NCBI GenBank assembly: GCA_902651635.1
Contig: CACRSC010000472.1
Location: 1 to 41,855 of the forward strand
Length of the DNA: 41,855 nt
DNA from: Mastigamoeba balamuthi
Lineage: Eukaryota > Evosea > Mastigamoebida > Mastigamoebidae
Reading direction: 5' to 3'
Shown: piece after piece, positions 11,365 through 21,619 of the stretch
Layout: every line of letters starts with the position of its first letter
Numbering within the stretch: the first letter of the stretch is position 1
The notes under the pieces: model-generated
The model's input: the letters and a program-made list of their open reading frames with translations, nothing else
Database searches by the model: none
What the model was told of the DNA's origin: nothing
Made by a program: the position numbers and the translations under genes

Positions 11365-11769
11365 TTTGGATAGGCGGAGGGGTGGGGGTTAAGAGAAGCT
11401 GTTTTGTTTGAAGAAAACGGCTTTCTTGAAGGCTTTGTGGCGCTTACACACACACAAAATTTGTGAGTTTCCTGATGATGTCACAGCCCGATTTTTATGC
11501 CGCCCGCTATTTTTAGCCCCTGCACTGAACCTTTGCTATCTTTAGGCGCTGCTTTTCCTCGACACGTCACTCAAACGAACGTGGCAGATTTTCCTCGACG
11601 GATCTATCTGGCGGGTAACCCTCGAATCTGTGGTTTCGCGCCCACGGACAACGGCCGCTTCTTGACGCCGGCGCCCTGGTTGAAGAAAGCCTTGTGAGAG
11701 TCCTCTGTAGTCCTCTATAAGGAGGGGGTTCAGGGGGGAGGGTTGGCTGCTGGGGTGTGGCAATGAGAT
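11365..11769. other. Alpha-tubulin upstream region and CH-PH 3' region
   Basis: The presumed tubulin promoter lies just above 11364. It contains pyrimidine-rich sequence on the coding strand and a short CA repeat near 11450-11457. The rest is probably the 3' UTR of the gene ending at 11770. No TATA box is convincing on the minus strand. Confidence 0.4.
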
Positions 11770-13847
11770 TCAGAGGAGCGACGGCGGCCGTGGGCTTGGC
11801 GTCCTGCTGTCCGTTGGCGGGGGTGGCGGTGGCCGCCGGGGCACCACTCTCGCGGGCGCGCTCCCGATGACCGGCGGGGACGACGCCGGCGACGGCGTTC
11901 TCCCGGGTGGCAACGGAGCCCGCCCGTGCGGCGGCGGCGGTATAAGACAGCTCTTTGGAGGCGACGCCATAAATAGAACATCGGCTATGCTCGGAGGGCC
12001 CGCAGAGCGAGTGAGCGGCAACTGCGGCATCTGCTGCTGCTGCTGCTGCTGTCCTGGAGTGTTGGCGAGGTCCAGGCCTGCCAGTACAGCGTTGTCCCGG
12101 CTCGGGGCCTTTGACGGCGAGGCCTGTGTGAAGAACGGGGGCGACGATGTCAGAAGGTCTCTCTGCTCGCGTAGCGTCCACGGCTGGTGCTTCCTGTGCA
12201 GGTCCGCGAACTCGGGCATCGCCTGGAGCACGCCCACGCCGGCCCTCACGGGCTTGGGCGGGACGCTGTCGGCCACCCTCGGGCCCCCCGCGCCCTGGCT
12301 GACAGAGAACGACCGCTGCGACTGCCCGCTGGGCCAGCGCTGCAATCGCACGGCGGATATCCACTCCTCCATCAGGGGCCCCGAGGCGGCGATGCAGTGC
12401 AGCACGCGCTTGGGCGTGCTCACGAGGAACGCGTGCCCCGTGGCCGCGCGCCACGGCTCCGCCGCCACCGCGTCGATCTCGGCGATCGCGACGCCACCTT
12501 TGGGCCTCGATTCGCCGGGACGCGAGTAGTACGTCAGGCTCTCGCAGGTCAGCACGAACCAGCGGCGCTTCCAGCTCTTGCGCACGGCGCCGCGCTTGAT
12601 GAGGTAGCCCTCCTTCACGACGCGCACCATGTCCGTGATCGCTCGCGGCGGCGGCGGGGCCGTCACAGCCGCCATCAGGGGCGCGTTGAGCGTCATGTAC
12701 TCGCGCTGCAGCAGCTGGACCGAGAGCTTGAGCCCCGAGCTGTTGCCCGCGAGGCCGGCGGGCTTGGGCGGCCGCGGCGGGGGCGCGAGCTCCGACATCG
12801 TGGGCGCCACGCTGTGCGGCCGCGTCGACTTGGCGGGGCGCAGCGGCGCTGTGCCGGCAGAGTCGACGCTGCCAGAGCTCGCGTCGTCGTCGTCGTCGCC
12901 GCTGTCGGCGTCCCCCGAGCCGTACAGCGCCGCTGCCATGACGGGCGGAGGCCCGGACATGCGCTCTCTCTCCTCCCGGCTTCTCTGCCAGTGGAAGAAC
13001 TCGGCAACGTAACTGGAACCTCTCTGCAGTTAGACCGCAAGAATACGAAAACGGGGAAAAGGACGAACGCGAAGAACGGCCGCTCGGGGAAGAGGTCCTT
13101 GAGGATCTCTGTCCCGATGATCGCGGGGATTCCGAGCTCGCGCTCCGCGGTCGTGATCGCCAGGGACAGGGTCGAGTCGATAGACTCCTGCGAAGGGGAC
13201 CCGGTCAGCGGACAGATCGCAAGTGTGGGGGTGTGGGGGGTGGGCGGCGGCGCGCCTTGTTGACGCGCGACGTCTCGATGAGGCCGGGCGAGAACGAGTT
13301 GATCAGCGCGCACAGCGCCACGCCGCTCCGCCACACGGCGTTCCAGTCGCACTCGTCCGGCACGTGCGCGGGGATGAACGCTCTGGCCCACGCAGCCAGC
13401 GTGCGCAGCGCCTCCTCCTCTACGCAATGCGAGAGCGCAGCCTCTTAGTCGCGGCGCAGAGCAGTGCGGACAGAGGGACCGTACCTCGCCGCTCCCACGA
13501 GGAGGCCGAGGGGGTGTCCGGCAGCACCGAGTGGACGACGACAGCCCACACGATCTCGGACACCGTGGCCTCCTCGTCGCCCGCCTCGCGGGCTGCGTCG
13601 TGTGCGCGCAGGGCAGAGGGCAAGTGGTCAGAAAAGCCATCGCTGCGCTGACTGACCCCCGGGAGGACGAACACGACACCAGGCGGGGCGAGGGCACGAT
13701 CCCCGACACCGCGAGCGCCGCGACGACGCCGTCCGAGGCGGCCGTCTGCTGCTGGGGGAACAGCATCGCGACGACGGTGGCCGAGTCCTCTGGGCACGCG
13801 CCGATGCGCGTCTCGAGCCACCGGCGGACCCATCTCTCCTGCGGCAT
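11770..13847 (-). CDS. Calponin-homology plus pleckstrin-homology domain protein
   Basis: Five exons are inferred: 13847-13680, 13584-13485, 13419-13256, 13187-13078 and 13021-11770, giving about 597 residues. Residues ~90-195 form a CH domain: LAAWARAFIP, then WRSGVALCALINSFSPGLI, TAERELGIPAII, ending YVAEFFHWQ. Residues ~313-410 form a PH domain: VVKEGYLIKRGAVRKSWKRR, WFVLTCESLTYY, and the conserved Trp of the final helix in MEEWISAVRL. CH domains bind actin or signalling partners and PH domains bind phosphoinositides or proteins, so this is probably a membrane-to-actin adaptor (inference). The tail is Pro/Ser-rich with a poly-Gln run and PPPPPPT. Intron 3 needs a GC donor (AAG|GCGCGC) to keep SRVNK|ESIDS; a poorer GT donor nine bases earlier is possible. 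The intron 4 boundaries are the least certain. The first 90 residues match no family I know. Confidence 0.8.
12031..12051. repeat. CTG/CAG trinucleotide run encoding poly-Gln
   Basis: Seven CTG units on the plus strand encode the Gln run in the tail of the CH-PH protein. Confidence 0.9.
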
Positions 13848-14110
13848 CTCAGCGAGGCTCGAAACACGCCCCGAGCTGGCTGCTGGTCGGTCAGACGCTC
13901 ACTGCTGCTGGCGCGCGGGGGGTGGGTGCGGGCCCCGGCAGGCCTCTGGGGTGGAGAGGGGCGCGCGTGTTGTTGGTACCAAGAAGGCGAATGACGTGTT
14001 GCCGATTCAATTCGGGTGGGGGCACGCAGCCCGGGCTAATCTTCTCGCCTTTTTGAATTTGGTTGGGCCCCCCAGCGTGCGGTGCAACAAACGCGACACT
14101 CCGACTGCGA

Positions 14111-16046
14111 ATGGGTCAGCTCCTGAGCGCGCTCATCAACGGCACTCGCAACGTCGAGGAGATCTTCCTCGACTTCGACAGTGCGCCGCGCCCGCCAAGC
14201 GCCCGCCGCCCAAACCCCCCTCCCTTTTTTTCGTTTTTATTGACCTCTCATAATTCTACGCAAATACTCTGCGCGCGCCGGCGCGCGAGCGCGAGCAAAG
14301 CCCCCCGCGCGCCGTGCAATCGCCCTGGGTGGCCCTGACGTAAGGATCTCCCCCACGCCCGCGCAGACGCCAAGCCGTCGGAGACAGAGCTGGAGCTCTG
14401 GACGCAGATCAACTCGGTCCTGGAGCGCGGGCCTGTTGTCCTGCAGAAGCTCCTTGCTTACCGTGGCTGCGAGGAGGCCATCCGAAAAGCACGCGGCACA
14501 GCCTCCCCCACCACTCCCCCGCCGCTGCTCGCCCTTCGGGAGCCTTCCCCCTTCCCTCTCCCCCTTTTGGTCGCGGGATTCGGCGCGTGGACTGACTGGG
14601 TTTTTGAATCGGGGGGTTGCAGGCGATCACGACGCCGTCGCAGGAGACTGAGGAGGCAGCGTGGAACATGGTGCTGCCCGCTGTGGACCAGCTGCAGGAG
14701 TTCTACGAGTTCTCTCTGGCCCTCGGTTCCGTCCATGCTCCCTGCCCTGCCTCCTCCCTCTGCGCCGGAGGAGAGGGAGCTCCGGGGTGGATATCCAAGC
14801 GTCTGACCGTTGGGCGGCGCCTGCAGAGCAAAACTTCCCCAAGCTGATCGTGGCGCTCTGCAAGGACGACCCCAAGGCCAGCCTCGCCAACCAGCAGGCC
14901 CTCGCGAAGCAGCTCGGAGACGTCTTTGATTTTGTCCTGCGCTTCGACGAGTCCAAGGTGACTCGCTCTCCCTCCTTCTCCCGCCCAAAGCGGCCCAGCA
15001 GGGAGGGGGGTGGGCGCTGACGTTGCGAGGAATTTTGCCTAACGTGCTTACGTCATTTGATACGCCTGCTCTGCTCCCAAGATGATCAACCCGGCGATCC
15101 AGAACGACTTCAGCTACTACCGCAGGACGCTGAGCCGCATGAAGCTGGCGAAGAAGGACACGAACATCAAGATCCGCGACGAGCTGGCCAACCGCATGTC
15201 GCTGTTCTTCGCGTACCCCACGCCCATGATGAAGGTCCTCAGCGAGACCACCGTCAAGTTCCTCTCCAACGGCTCGTCCGCAGTGCGTGGGCCGCGCCAC
15301 AGCTTCAAATTCTGCTTCCGGCTTTGACCTGCCCCTGTTCCCCCAGGCCGACGCGGTGACGCGCGACAAGGTCACGACCGCGCTGTCGGCCATGGCCAAC
15401 ATCTGCCACGACATGGTCGAGAACAAGAAGTGTGTTTTTCTCCCTTGGCCTGTTTCGGGCTCGGAGATATTCCGGTATCTCACGCGGCAGCGCGCCCGCC
15501 AACCACAGGTTCCCCAACTCGGACACGAACATGTTCTGCCTGCGCACGATGACGGGCGCCGTCATCCTCTACGACCACGTCTCCGAGGCCGGGGCGTTCT
15601 GCAAGAAGTCCCCCATCAACGTTCGTCCCTCCTCTCCCATAACGCCTGATTGTTTTGCGCCGGTGCTTTTGTTTGCTGCAAAACCAGTGCCTTTCGATTT
15701 CATTGCGTGGGCGGTGAAGATACAATTTGGGAAGACGCTGCTGGGCCCAACGGTCCTTTGGCTCTGGTTATCCTCTTTCAGCCTTGTCCTAGCCCATACC
15801 GGTTTTTTCTTTGTGCTGTAGCCACACATGAAGAACTGCTCTGGTGTTTGCATTTCAATCCTCAACTAAACTGACGAATGAATCGCTGACACCACCTCTG
15901 CACACGACCAGATCAAGCAGATGGTGCAGTGCCTGCGTGGGTACACGGGGTCTTCGACAGACGGCCTTGTCAACGCTCTGCGCTTCACTACAGTCCACCT
16001 CAACGACGCCGACACCCCTTCGACAGTCAAGCAGATCCTGTCGTAA
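14111..16046 (+). CDS. FAM49/CYRI family Rac-binding protein, copy A
   Basis: Eight exons are inferred: 14111-14180, 14367-14488, 14623-14725, 14827-14957, 15082-15282, 15347-15429, 15509-15620 and 15912-16046, giving 318 residues, close to the ~323 of human CYRI. The start MGQLLSAL fits an N-myristoylation signal (Gly2, Ser6), as in CYRI. FLDFDNAKPSE, LAKQLGDVFDFVLRFDE, NPAIQNDFSYYRRTLSRM, ELANRMSLFFA, CLRTMTGAVILYDHV and GLVNALRFTT match the family along its length. Arg156-Arg157 in YYRR correspond to the Rac1-binding pair of CYRI-B. In known relatives CYRI binds active Rac1 and restrains the Scar/WAVE complex and Arp2/3-driven protrusion. Exon 2 ends at a GC donor (AAA|GCACGC), in an intron that copy B lacks. 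Intron 7 is 291 bases. Confidence 0.93.
15464..15481. repeat. GAGATA-TTCCGG-TATCTC inverted repeat in CYRI-A intron 6
   Basis: Six-base perfect arms flank the palindromic centre TTCCGG, so the whole 18 bases read the same on both strands apart from the centre order. It is part of the recurrent AGATA/TATCT series. Confidence 0.5.
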
Positions 16047-16227
16047 AACCAACCCACTTTTACGCGGGCAACCCTCCACAAATGTCGCGCTACTAATGGC
16101 CAACGTGGGGCACAGCACACGTCGCGACCCTGTCTCCCCCCTCCCACCTCCCTCTTCCCCCAAAATCAAATGATACAAACATTCTGATTGTTGTCGGTCT
16201 CTAGAGCGGGTGTGCAACTTTGCTGCG

Positions 16228-16248
16228 AAATATCTCAGAGAGATATTT
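16228..16248. promoter_or_regulatory. Perfect AAATATCTC-AGA-GAGATATTT inverted repeat upstream of CYRI-B
   Basis: Nine-base perfect arms flank a three-base spacer, about 80 bases before the CYRI-B start. It could be a binding site for a dimeric factor. The function is inferred from position and symmetry only. Confidence 0.4.
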
Positions 16249-16329
16249 TCGTCGGAGATTCGCTTTTTCAAACCGCAACCTTTATTTGCGCCGCGCTGCC
16301 ACCGCCCTCCCCGCTTTCTGTCGTGACCA

Positions 16330-17967
16330 ATGGGCCAGCTGATCAGCAACCTCACCTCGGGCTCCCGCAACGTCGAGGAGATCTTCCTCGACTTCGAGAG
16401 TGCGCGCCCTCTGCGTGCCTTTAGAATTCGATTTAGAACACAACATTTGCGTTTAAAAAACACCACAAATTTTAGAGCCTGGCCCAGTTTAATTCGCCTT
16501 CCCTCGCGCTCCCCCGATGGCACCCTCCCCCGCGCAGACGCCAAGCCTTCCGAGACGGAGATGGAGCTGTGGCAGCAGATCCACGACGTGCTCCAGCAGG
16601 GCCCGCAGCTGCTGCAGAAGCTGTTCGAGTACAAGGGCTGCGAGGCGATGATACGCAAGGCGATCACGACGCCCTCGCAGGAGACCGAGGACGCCGCCTG
16701 GTCCGCCGTGCTCCCCGCCGTCGACCAGCTCCAGGAGTTCTACGAGTTCTCCCTCCTCATCGGTGCGATCTCCCGGCCCCCCTTCCCCTCCCCTGCGATC
16801 GGACGGACTGAGGGCTGATGATCGCTGCTGCCGTTGCCGCCGTCGTTGGCGTTTGTGTGTGCGCAGAGCAAAACTTCCCCAAGCTGCTTGTGGCGCTGTG
16901 CAAGGCGGACACCAAGTCGAGCCTCTCGAACCAGCAGGCCCTCGCGAAGCAGCTGGGCGACGTCTTCGACTTTGTTCTGCGCTTCGACGAGGCCAAGGCG
17001 CGTTGCGGGGGACGGATTCTCTTTCTGGGACAAGGGAGGGCGGGGGAACTTTGTTGGGCCCCCCACGGGCTGGCAGGACCCCAGGGCACTGGGATAGCTG
17101 GCGCCAGGTGGGCTCGCGTTCGCAGGGTAGCCACCAGGCTTCCGAAGGAGAAAGCCGCCGCTCCACCCCCCTGTGGACACAGGACGTGCCACGTCAAGTT
17201 ACTGTGGGAGTCAAAATTTGGCCCTGTCTGTCTGCCTGGTGTATATGGGAGGCCCCACACAAGTGGGGAAGCGACCAGCGCGGGCTCACTCTGTGATCGC
17301 GATCACAACAACCACAGATGCAGAACCCCTCGATCCAGAACGACTTCAGCTACTACCGCAGGACGCTGAGCCGCATGAAGCTCGCGCGCCGCGACACGAA
17401 CATCAAGATCCGCGACGAGCTGGCCAACCGCATGTCGCTGTTCTTCGCGTACCCCACGCCCATGATGAAGGCGCTCAGCGAGACCACCGTCAAGTTCCTC
17501 GCCAACTCTGCACGCGTGCGACCCCCACCCCTCTCTCTCTCTCGCAGCAGCACCGCACTGAGGCCCTCCTTCTCCGTGGCAGGACGCGGCGGTGACGAGG
17601 GACAACGTGACGTCGACGCTGTCGCAGATGGCCAACATCTGCCACTGGATGGTCGCCAACCACAAGTTCCCCAACAACGAGACGAACCTCTTCTGCCTGC
17701 GCACGATGACGGGCGCCATCATACTCTACGACCATGTCTCCGAGGCCGGGGCCTTCTACAAGAAGTCCCCCATCAACGTGCGCTTTACCCCCTCCTACTA
17801 AACGCGCGCCGTGGTGCTGACAGTCGCTGCAGATCAAGGGCTGCGTGCAGGTCCTCAAGGGCTACACACAGGGGTCTGTCGACGGCCTGCTCAACGCGCT
17901 GCGCTTCACGACGCCGCACCTGAACGACCCCGACACCCCGGGGAACATCAAGCAATTGCTCGCGTAG
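16330..17967 (+). CDS. FAM49/CYRI family Rac-binding protein, copy B
   Basis: Six exons are inferred: 16330-16399, 16538-16762, 16867-16997, 17318-17515, 17583-17777 and 17833-17967, giving 317 residues. It is a tandem, same-strand paralogue of the gene at 14111-16046, with 283 bases between them. It keeps MGQLIS (probable myristoylation), NDFSYYRRTLSRM with the Rac-binding Arg156-Arg157, and GLLNALRFTT. Two introns of copy A are absent: the one after IRK and the one before FPN. The shared intron before MQNPS uses a GC donor (AAG|GCGCGT) here but GTGACT in copy A. A GT donor is not available in the right phase. The end of exon 4 is uncertain by six bases (TCT|GCACGC or CGC|GTGCGA, both in phase). 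The role is probably as for copy A, with possible division of labour. Confidence 0.93.
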
Positions 17968-18384
17968 ACTCCCTCGTCCTGCAGCAGTCCCAGCGGCCCC
18001 AGCGTGGGGTGGCAGACGCACTGTGCGTCCACCACATGCTTTGTTCGAGACCCAAAGTCCAGTCCATCTTAAATACTCCGCCCACCACACAGACGCCAGC
18101 CAGTCTGACAAACACAAAGAAACACGTCTTGTTACCAAGTATACAGAGCGGCTGGAAGACGCGTGCGTACCAAATAGTCAGTGGGGAGAAGGGGGTGCTT
18201 TCTACTCGAGTCAGACCAAACGTGTGCGTGTGGGAGGGGACAGTGCGTTTGTGAGCGAGAGAGAGTGATGATGATGTGCGGGGGTGGTTGGGGGGAAACT
18301 CGTTGTGCCGGTGTTACGCTCGCAAGGGTGATTGTCATGAGTGAGACGGCATCGTCAGGAGGACGAAGCGCGCCGCAAACGAGC
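17968..18384. other. Tail-to-tail spacer between CYRI-B and the RGS gene
   Basis: Presumed 3' UTRs of both genes. No conserved ORF, RNA gene or strong repeat is visible. Confidence 0.45.
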
Positions 18385-19649
18385 TCATTCATCAGAACTG
18401 TCGTCAGGCGGGTCGGACTCGCTCTCGGAGCTTTCGGACAGCGCGTCGACCTCGTCGAGAGTCTTCCCGATCGACTTGAGCAGCCCCGCCCACGTCGTGG
18501 CAGCCTCAACCGAGCCTGTGGCGGGCTCCTGCTCCTCCACGATCGTCTGCTCGACGCCCAGCGATGAGGCACTACTGCAGTCGACCTCGAACGGGGGCGG
18601 CAGCTGCCCCGCCTCCAGCTTCTTCTGCACAGGGCTCAGGAAGCACTGCGTGCTCCCGGGCAGCACCTCGCTGACGGACCTCCCAAAAGACACGCCCGAC
18701 GACCTCTGGTCCTCCTCGCGCCTCTTGCGCTCCGCCTCGGCCGCGCCGGCGAGCTCCACAGAGGTCTCGCTCTTGCGCACGGCTCGCACAAGGGAGGCGC
18801 GCAGCGTCTTGGTGAGGCTCCGACGAGAGCGCGGGCTGCAGTTGTCGGTGCACGAGACGCTCTTGGTCGCCGGCGACAGGAGCGGCGACCCGACGTCGGG
18901 TGAGCGGACGACGACAGAGGACTCTGACTTGCGGCTGCGGCAGAGGCGGTGCGAGCGCTTCTCGTGCTTGGTGTTGTGCGGAGGGCCCTCGGGGCCGAAC
19001 AGCCGCGCGCGTATGTCAAGGGTGATCGACGACGGCAGGTTGATCTGCTCCTCGGCGTCGGTGTCCATGAACCTCCTCCAGATCTTGAGCGCCTCAAACT
19101 TGAGCTCATGCTGCACACAAGGCCGTCCCAACGTCCCAAGCGCGGCGTTAGTCGCTTTGGTATAAAACGTGACAGCGGAGGTAATTGTCTCATGAGGAAA
19201 TCAATCTAAAAGCGGGCAGGAGCACGGGCGCACGGGCGCCGAGTGCTCCAGAGGCCGGGGGAGGGTAGCCCGGACCGGAGGGCTTGTGACGTACAGGGGA
19301 TGTCGTGGGGGACATCCGGGAGAACGTCGTGGCGCGCGTGAGGAACTTCAGGTTCTCCCCCGATAGTTCCGCCTGCAGGAACCGCGCAAACCTCGCACGG
19401 AGTCTCTTGTCCTCCAGGACGTCTTTCAAGCCCTTCCCTGCGCGGCCGCACGCACCGTTAGCGCGCCCCGCAACCCTCAGCGTCCGGGCAACGCTGCCGG
19501 TGGGCGGGGGGAGTGTTGGATTTACCGGCGAGCGAGGGCTCGCGCAGACTGCACCGCGCGAGGGCGTCGGTCTCGAGCGAGCTGAGTACGACGACGCGAG
19601 CCTCGTCGAACAGCGACGTCGTGACGGGCTCTCTGACAGCGTCCGCCAT
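18385..19649 (-). CDS. RGS-domain protein (regulator of G-protein signalling)
   Basis: Three exons, 19649-19526, 19437-19295 and 19110-18385, give 330 residues. The RGS domain spans about residues 41-125 and is split by both introns: GLKDVLEDKRLRARFARFLQ, then AELSGENLKFL (family ENLxFW motif, here with Leu for Trp), then KFEALKIWRRFMD and EEQINLPSSITLDIRARL. RGS domains speed GTP hydrolysis by G-alpha subunits. The last ~200 residues are Ser/Arg- and Glu-rich, of low complexity, with many possible phosphorylation sites and an acidic end (ESESDPPDDSSDE). No DEP, GGL or membrane segment is seen. Intron 2 has an ideal GTACGT donor, and joining there restores the expected helix spacing. The RGS signature is clear but divergent. 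Confidence 0.82.
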
Positions 19650-20371
19650 TCAGCAGCGCACACCGAAGAAAGAAACGCAGTGAAGTTTTGTTTCTGTTCA
19701 CTGGTGGTGCGTATAAAATCGCACCGCCCTCGGGGTTGACCTAAAACGAGCCCCCGAAAACGGCGGTGTGGGGAAAAATGCCCCGTTTCACCCCCAGCAT
19801 CAGATTGCCGCACCCGCCGCGGGCCCGATGCGCGGACCCGGAACCCCGGGGGTTCGCACTTCTCCTTTCGTAAACGTGCAATGGCAAAATCTGACTTGCG
19901 AATTCACGACAAGCCTGAGGCCAGCCGGCGTTGCTCCCTACCCGCCTCTCTGTTGGCGTCGGCGCGAACGCGTCGGAGACCACCGCGGTGGAGTTCGCCG
20001 AGCAGGGCTAGTCGGTGGTTTTTAGCCGCATAGGGCAGCTGTGAAAAGTCAAGATATTCCGGGAAGGCGCACTTGAATCAGGGAAAGAAACTCACCGGTG
20101 CACGGACGGCGACGGCGGCACAGGAGCAGCCCTCCGGCAATGCTCCGGGCACAATGCACCTCCGTGGCATTTCCCAGCGGGCCGTACCCCCCGTGGCTGG
20201 TCGGGATCGCGTAGCAGACGTGACGCTGCCCAGTATCTGCGCATTTCTCAGCTCTTTGCACAATTCTCTCCGCGGAAATTAAAGCATAAAAAGCCAGCAG
20301 ACCTCTGGGGGTCTCAACAACAACTCGGCCAACAGACAACCGAGAGGCGCGCAGCAGGACCCCGCAGGACC
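19650..20371. other. Divergent upstream region between the RGS gene and the nicotinamidase
   Basis: Both genes are transcribed away from here. A TATAAAA string occurs near 19712 on the plus strand and a CATAAAAAG string at 20284-20292. A lone GATATTCC motif lies at 20053. No supported ORF is seen in the 722 bases. Confidence 0.45.
20284..20292 (+). promoter_or_regulatory. Possible TATA-like element of the nicotinamidase gene
   Basis: CATAAAAAG lies about 80 bases before the ATG at 20372, a plausible place for a core promoter. It is a weak motif and could be chance. Confidence 0.25.
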
Positions 20372-21463
20372 ATGAGGACGCCGCTGGCAGTCGCTCTCTT
20401 CGTCGCGGCCTCGCTCGCGGCCCCGCGGACCGCGTTTCTCGTGATCGACGTGCAGAACGACTTCGTCGCCGGGGGGTCGCTCGCCGTGCCGCACGCTGAC
20501 GAGGTTCCCGAGCGCCCCCCTTCCCCGTTGCGACACCCCCTCCAGAGACCCCCCCCAGCCAGCCCTGCTGTGGGGCGTCTTGGGTTTTTTTTTCGTCGCA
20601 GAGCGTTTGAAATTGATGGAGCCCGGGGGAATCGATCTCAGGAGCACTCAAGAGAATGCAATGCCACGTTGTTATTTTTAGGTGGTGCCAGCGATCAACC
20701 GGATCAGGGCGCAGCACGCGGGGGCGTTCGACCTGGTCGTGCTGTCGCAGGACTGGCACAGCCCGCGGCACTCGAGCTTCGCCTCGACCTGGGGGAGGTC
20801 TCCCTATCAGGTAAACACAACCGCTCAGAAAAACCCCATCATTCCTTTTCCGAGAATATTAGCAGAATGCAGTTGAACCGCAATTCGCCAAACGACGCCA
20901 CGCCAGAGCTCACACGCGTCACGCAAAAAAACACACGCAAACAGGAAATCGAGCTGCTCTACACCGGCGAGGGCGACCTGTGCCGCCAGCCGGGCGCCGT
21001 GCCCCAGGCCACGTACTTTGTCGACTGCGCGCCCACGGCCCGCACGACGGCCGTCCGCCAGGTGCTGTGGCCGGACCACTGCGTCGCGGGCTCGCGGGGC
21101 GCCGACTTCCACGCGGGCCTGCGCCGCCTCCCGACGGACCTCGTCGTGCGCAAGGGCCACGACCCGCGCGTCGACTCGTACAGCGCCTTCTACAGCGTCG
21201 GGCGGATGGTCGCGACGGAGCTGCCGGGGCTGCTGGCCAAGGCGGGCGTCGGGCGGGTCGTCGTGGCGGGCATCGCGCGCGACTACTGCGCGTTCTACAC
21301 GGCCATGGACGCGCGGTCGCTGGGCCTCGACGTGGTCTTTGTGCTCGACGCCACGCGCGCCGTGGCCGAGGCGACGGGCGACGCGGCCGTCGCCGCCATG
21401 GAGGGCGCCGGGGTCATGGTCGTCAACGAGGCCGACCTGCCCAGCGTGCTCTACGACAACTGA
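20372..21463 (+). CDS. Nicotinamidase/isochorismatase-family amidohydrolase with a signal peptide
   Basis: Three exons, 20372-20503, 20682-20810 and 20945-21463, give 259 residues. The N-terminus MRTPLAVALFVAASLAAPRT looks like a signal peptide, which is unusual because most nicotinamidases are cytosolic or nuclear. The catalytic triad is visible: Asp26 in VIDVQNDF, Lys157 in VVRKGHDPRVDSYSAF and Cys202 in IARDYCAFYTAMDA. The metal site is in SQDWHSPRHSSF (Asp68, His70, His74), and VLWPDHCVAG is typical. The reaction would be nicotinamide to nicotinate plus ammonia, feeding NAD salvage. About 40 residues between the metal site and WPDHC form an insertion. The two introns (178 and 134 bases) together total a multiple of three, so an unspliced reading frame also stays open for 363 codons; that product would break the conserved fold. 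Confidence 0.93.
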   Translation: MRTPLAVALFVAASLAAPRTAFLVIDVQNDFVAGGSLAVPHADEVPERPPSPLRHPLQRPPPASPAVGRLGFFFRRRAFEIDGARGNRSQEHSRECNATLLFLGGASDQPDQGAARGGVRPGRAVAGLAQPAALELRLDLGEVSLSGKHNRSEKPHHSFSENISRMQLNRNSPNDATPELTRVTQKNTRKQEIELLYTGEGDLCRQPGAVPQATYFVDCAPTARTTAVRQVLWPDHCVAGSRGADFHAGLRRLPTDLVVRKGHDPRVDSYSAFYSVGRMVATELPGLLAKAGVGRVVVAGIARDYCAFYTAMDARSLGLDVVFVLDATRAVAEATGDAAVAAMEGAGVMVVNEADLPSVLYDN

Positions 21464-21619
21464 CCGCGCGGCAGCAGGGGGTCACTGATTTCCTAGCAAC
21501 TGATTGTTGTCAAACTCTGTGGTGAGCTCTGTAGATAGTCCGGTATGGGCTGAAGAAGTAGAAGTGCAACACAGAAAGCGCTGCCTTTCAGTTCTCCCGG
21601 GCACACCCGCGCGCTGAGG

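Noticed and set aside
14111-17967. Mo25-like identity for the tandem genes
   Set aside because: The sequence follows FAM49/CYRI from end to end (LDFENA-type start, AIQNDFSYYRRTLSR, ILYDHV, NALR), not the Mo25 armadillo-type repeats.
20372-21463. Unspliced 363-codon nicotinamidase frame
   Set aside because: The frame stays open only because the two introns together are a multiple of three. The internal part is out of frame with the conserved QDWHSPRH metal site.
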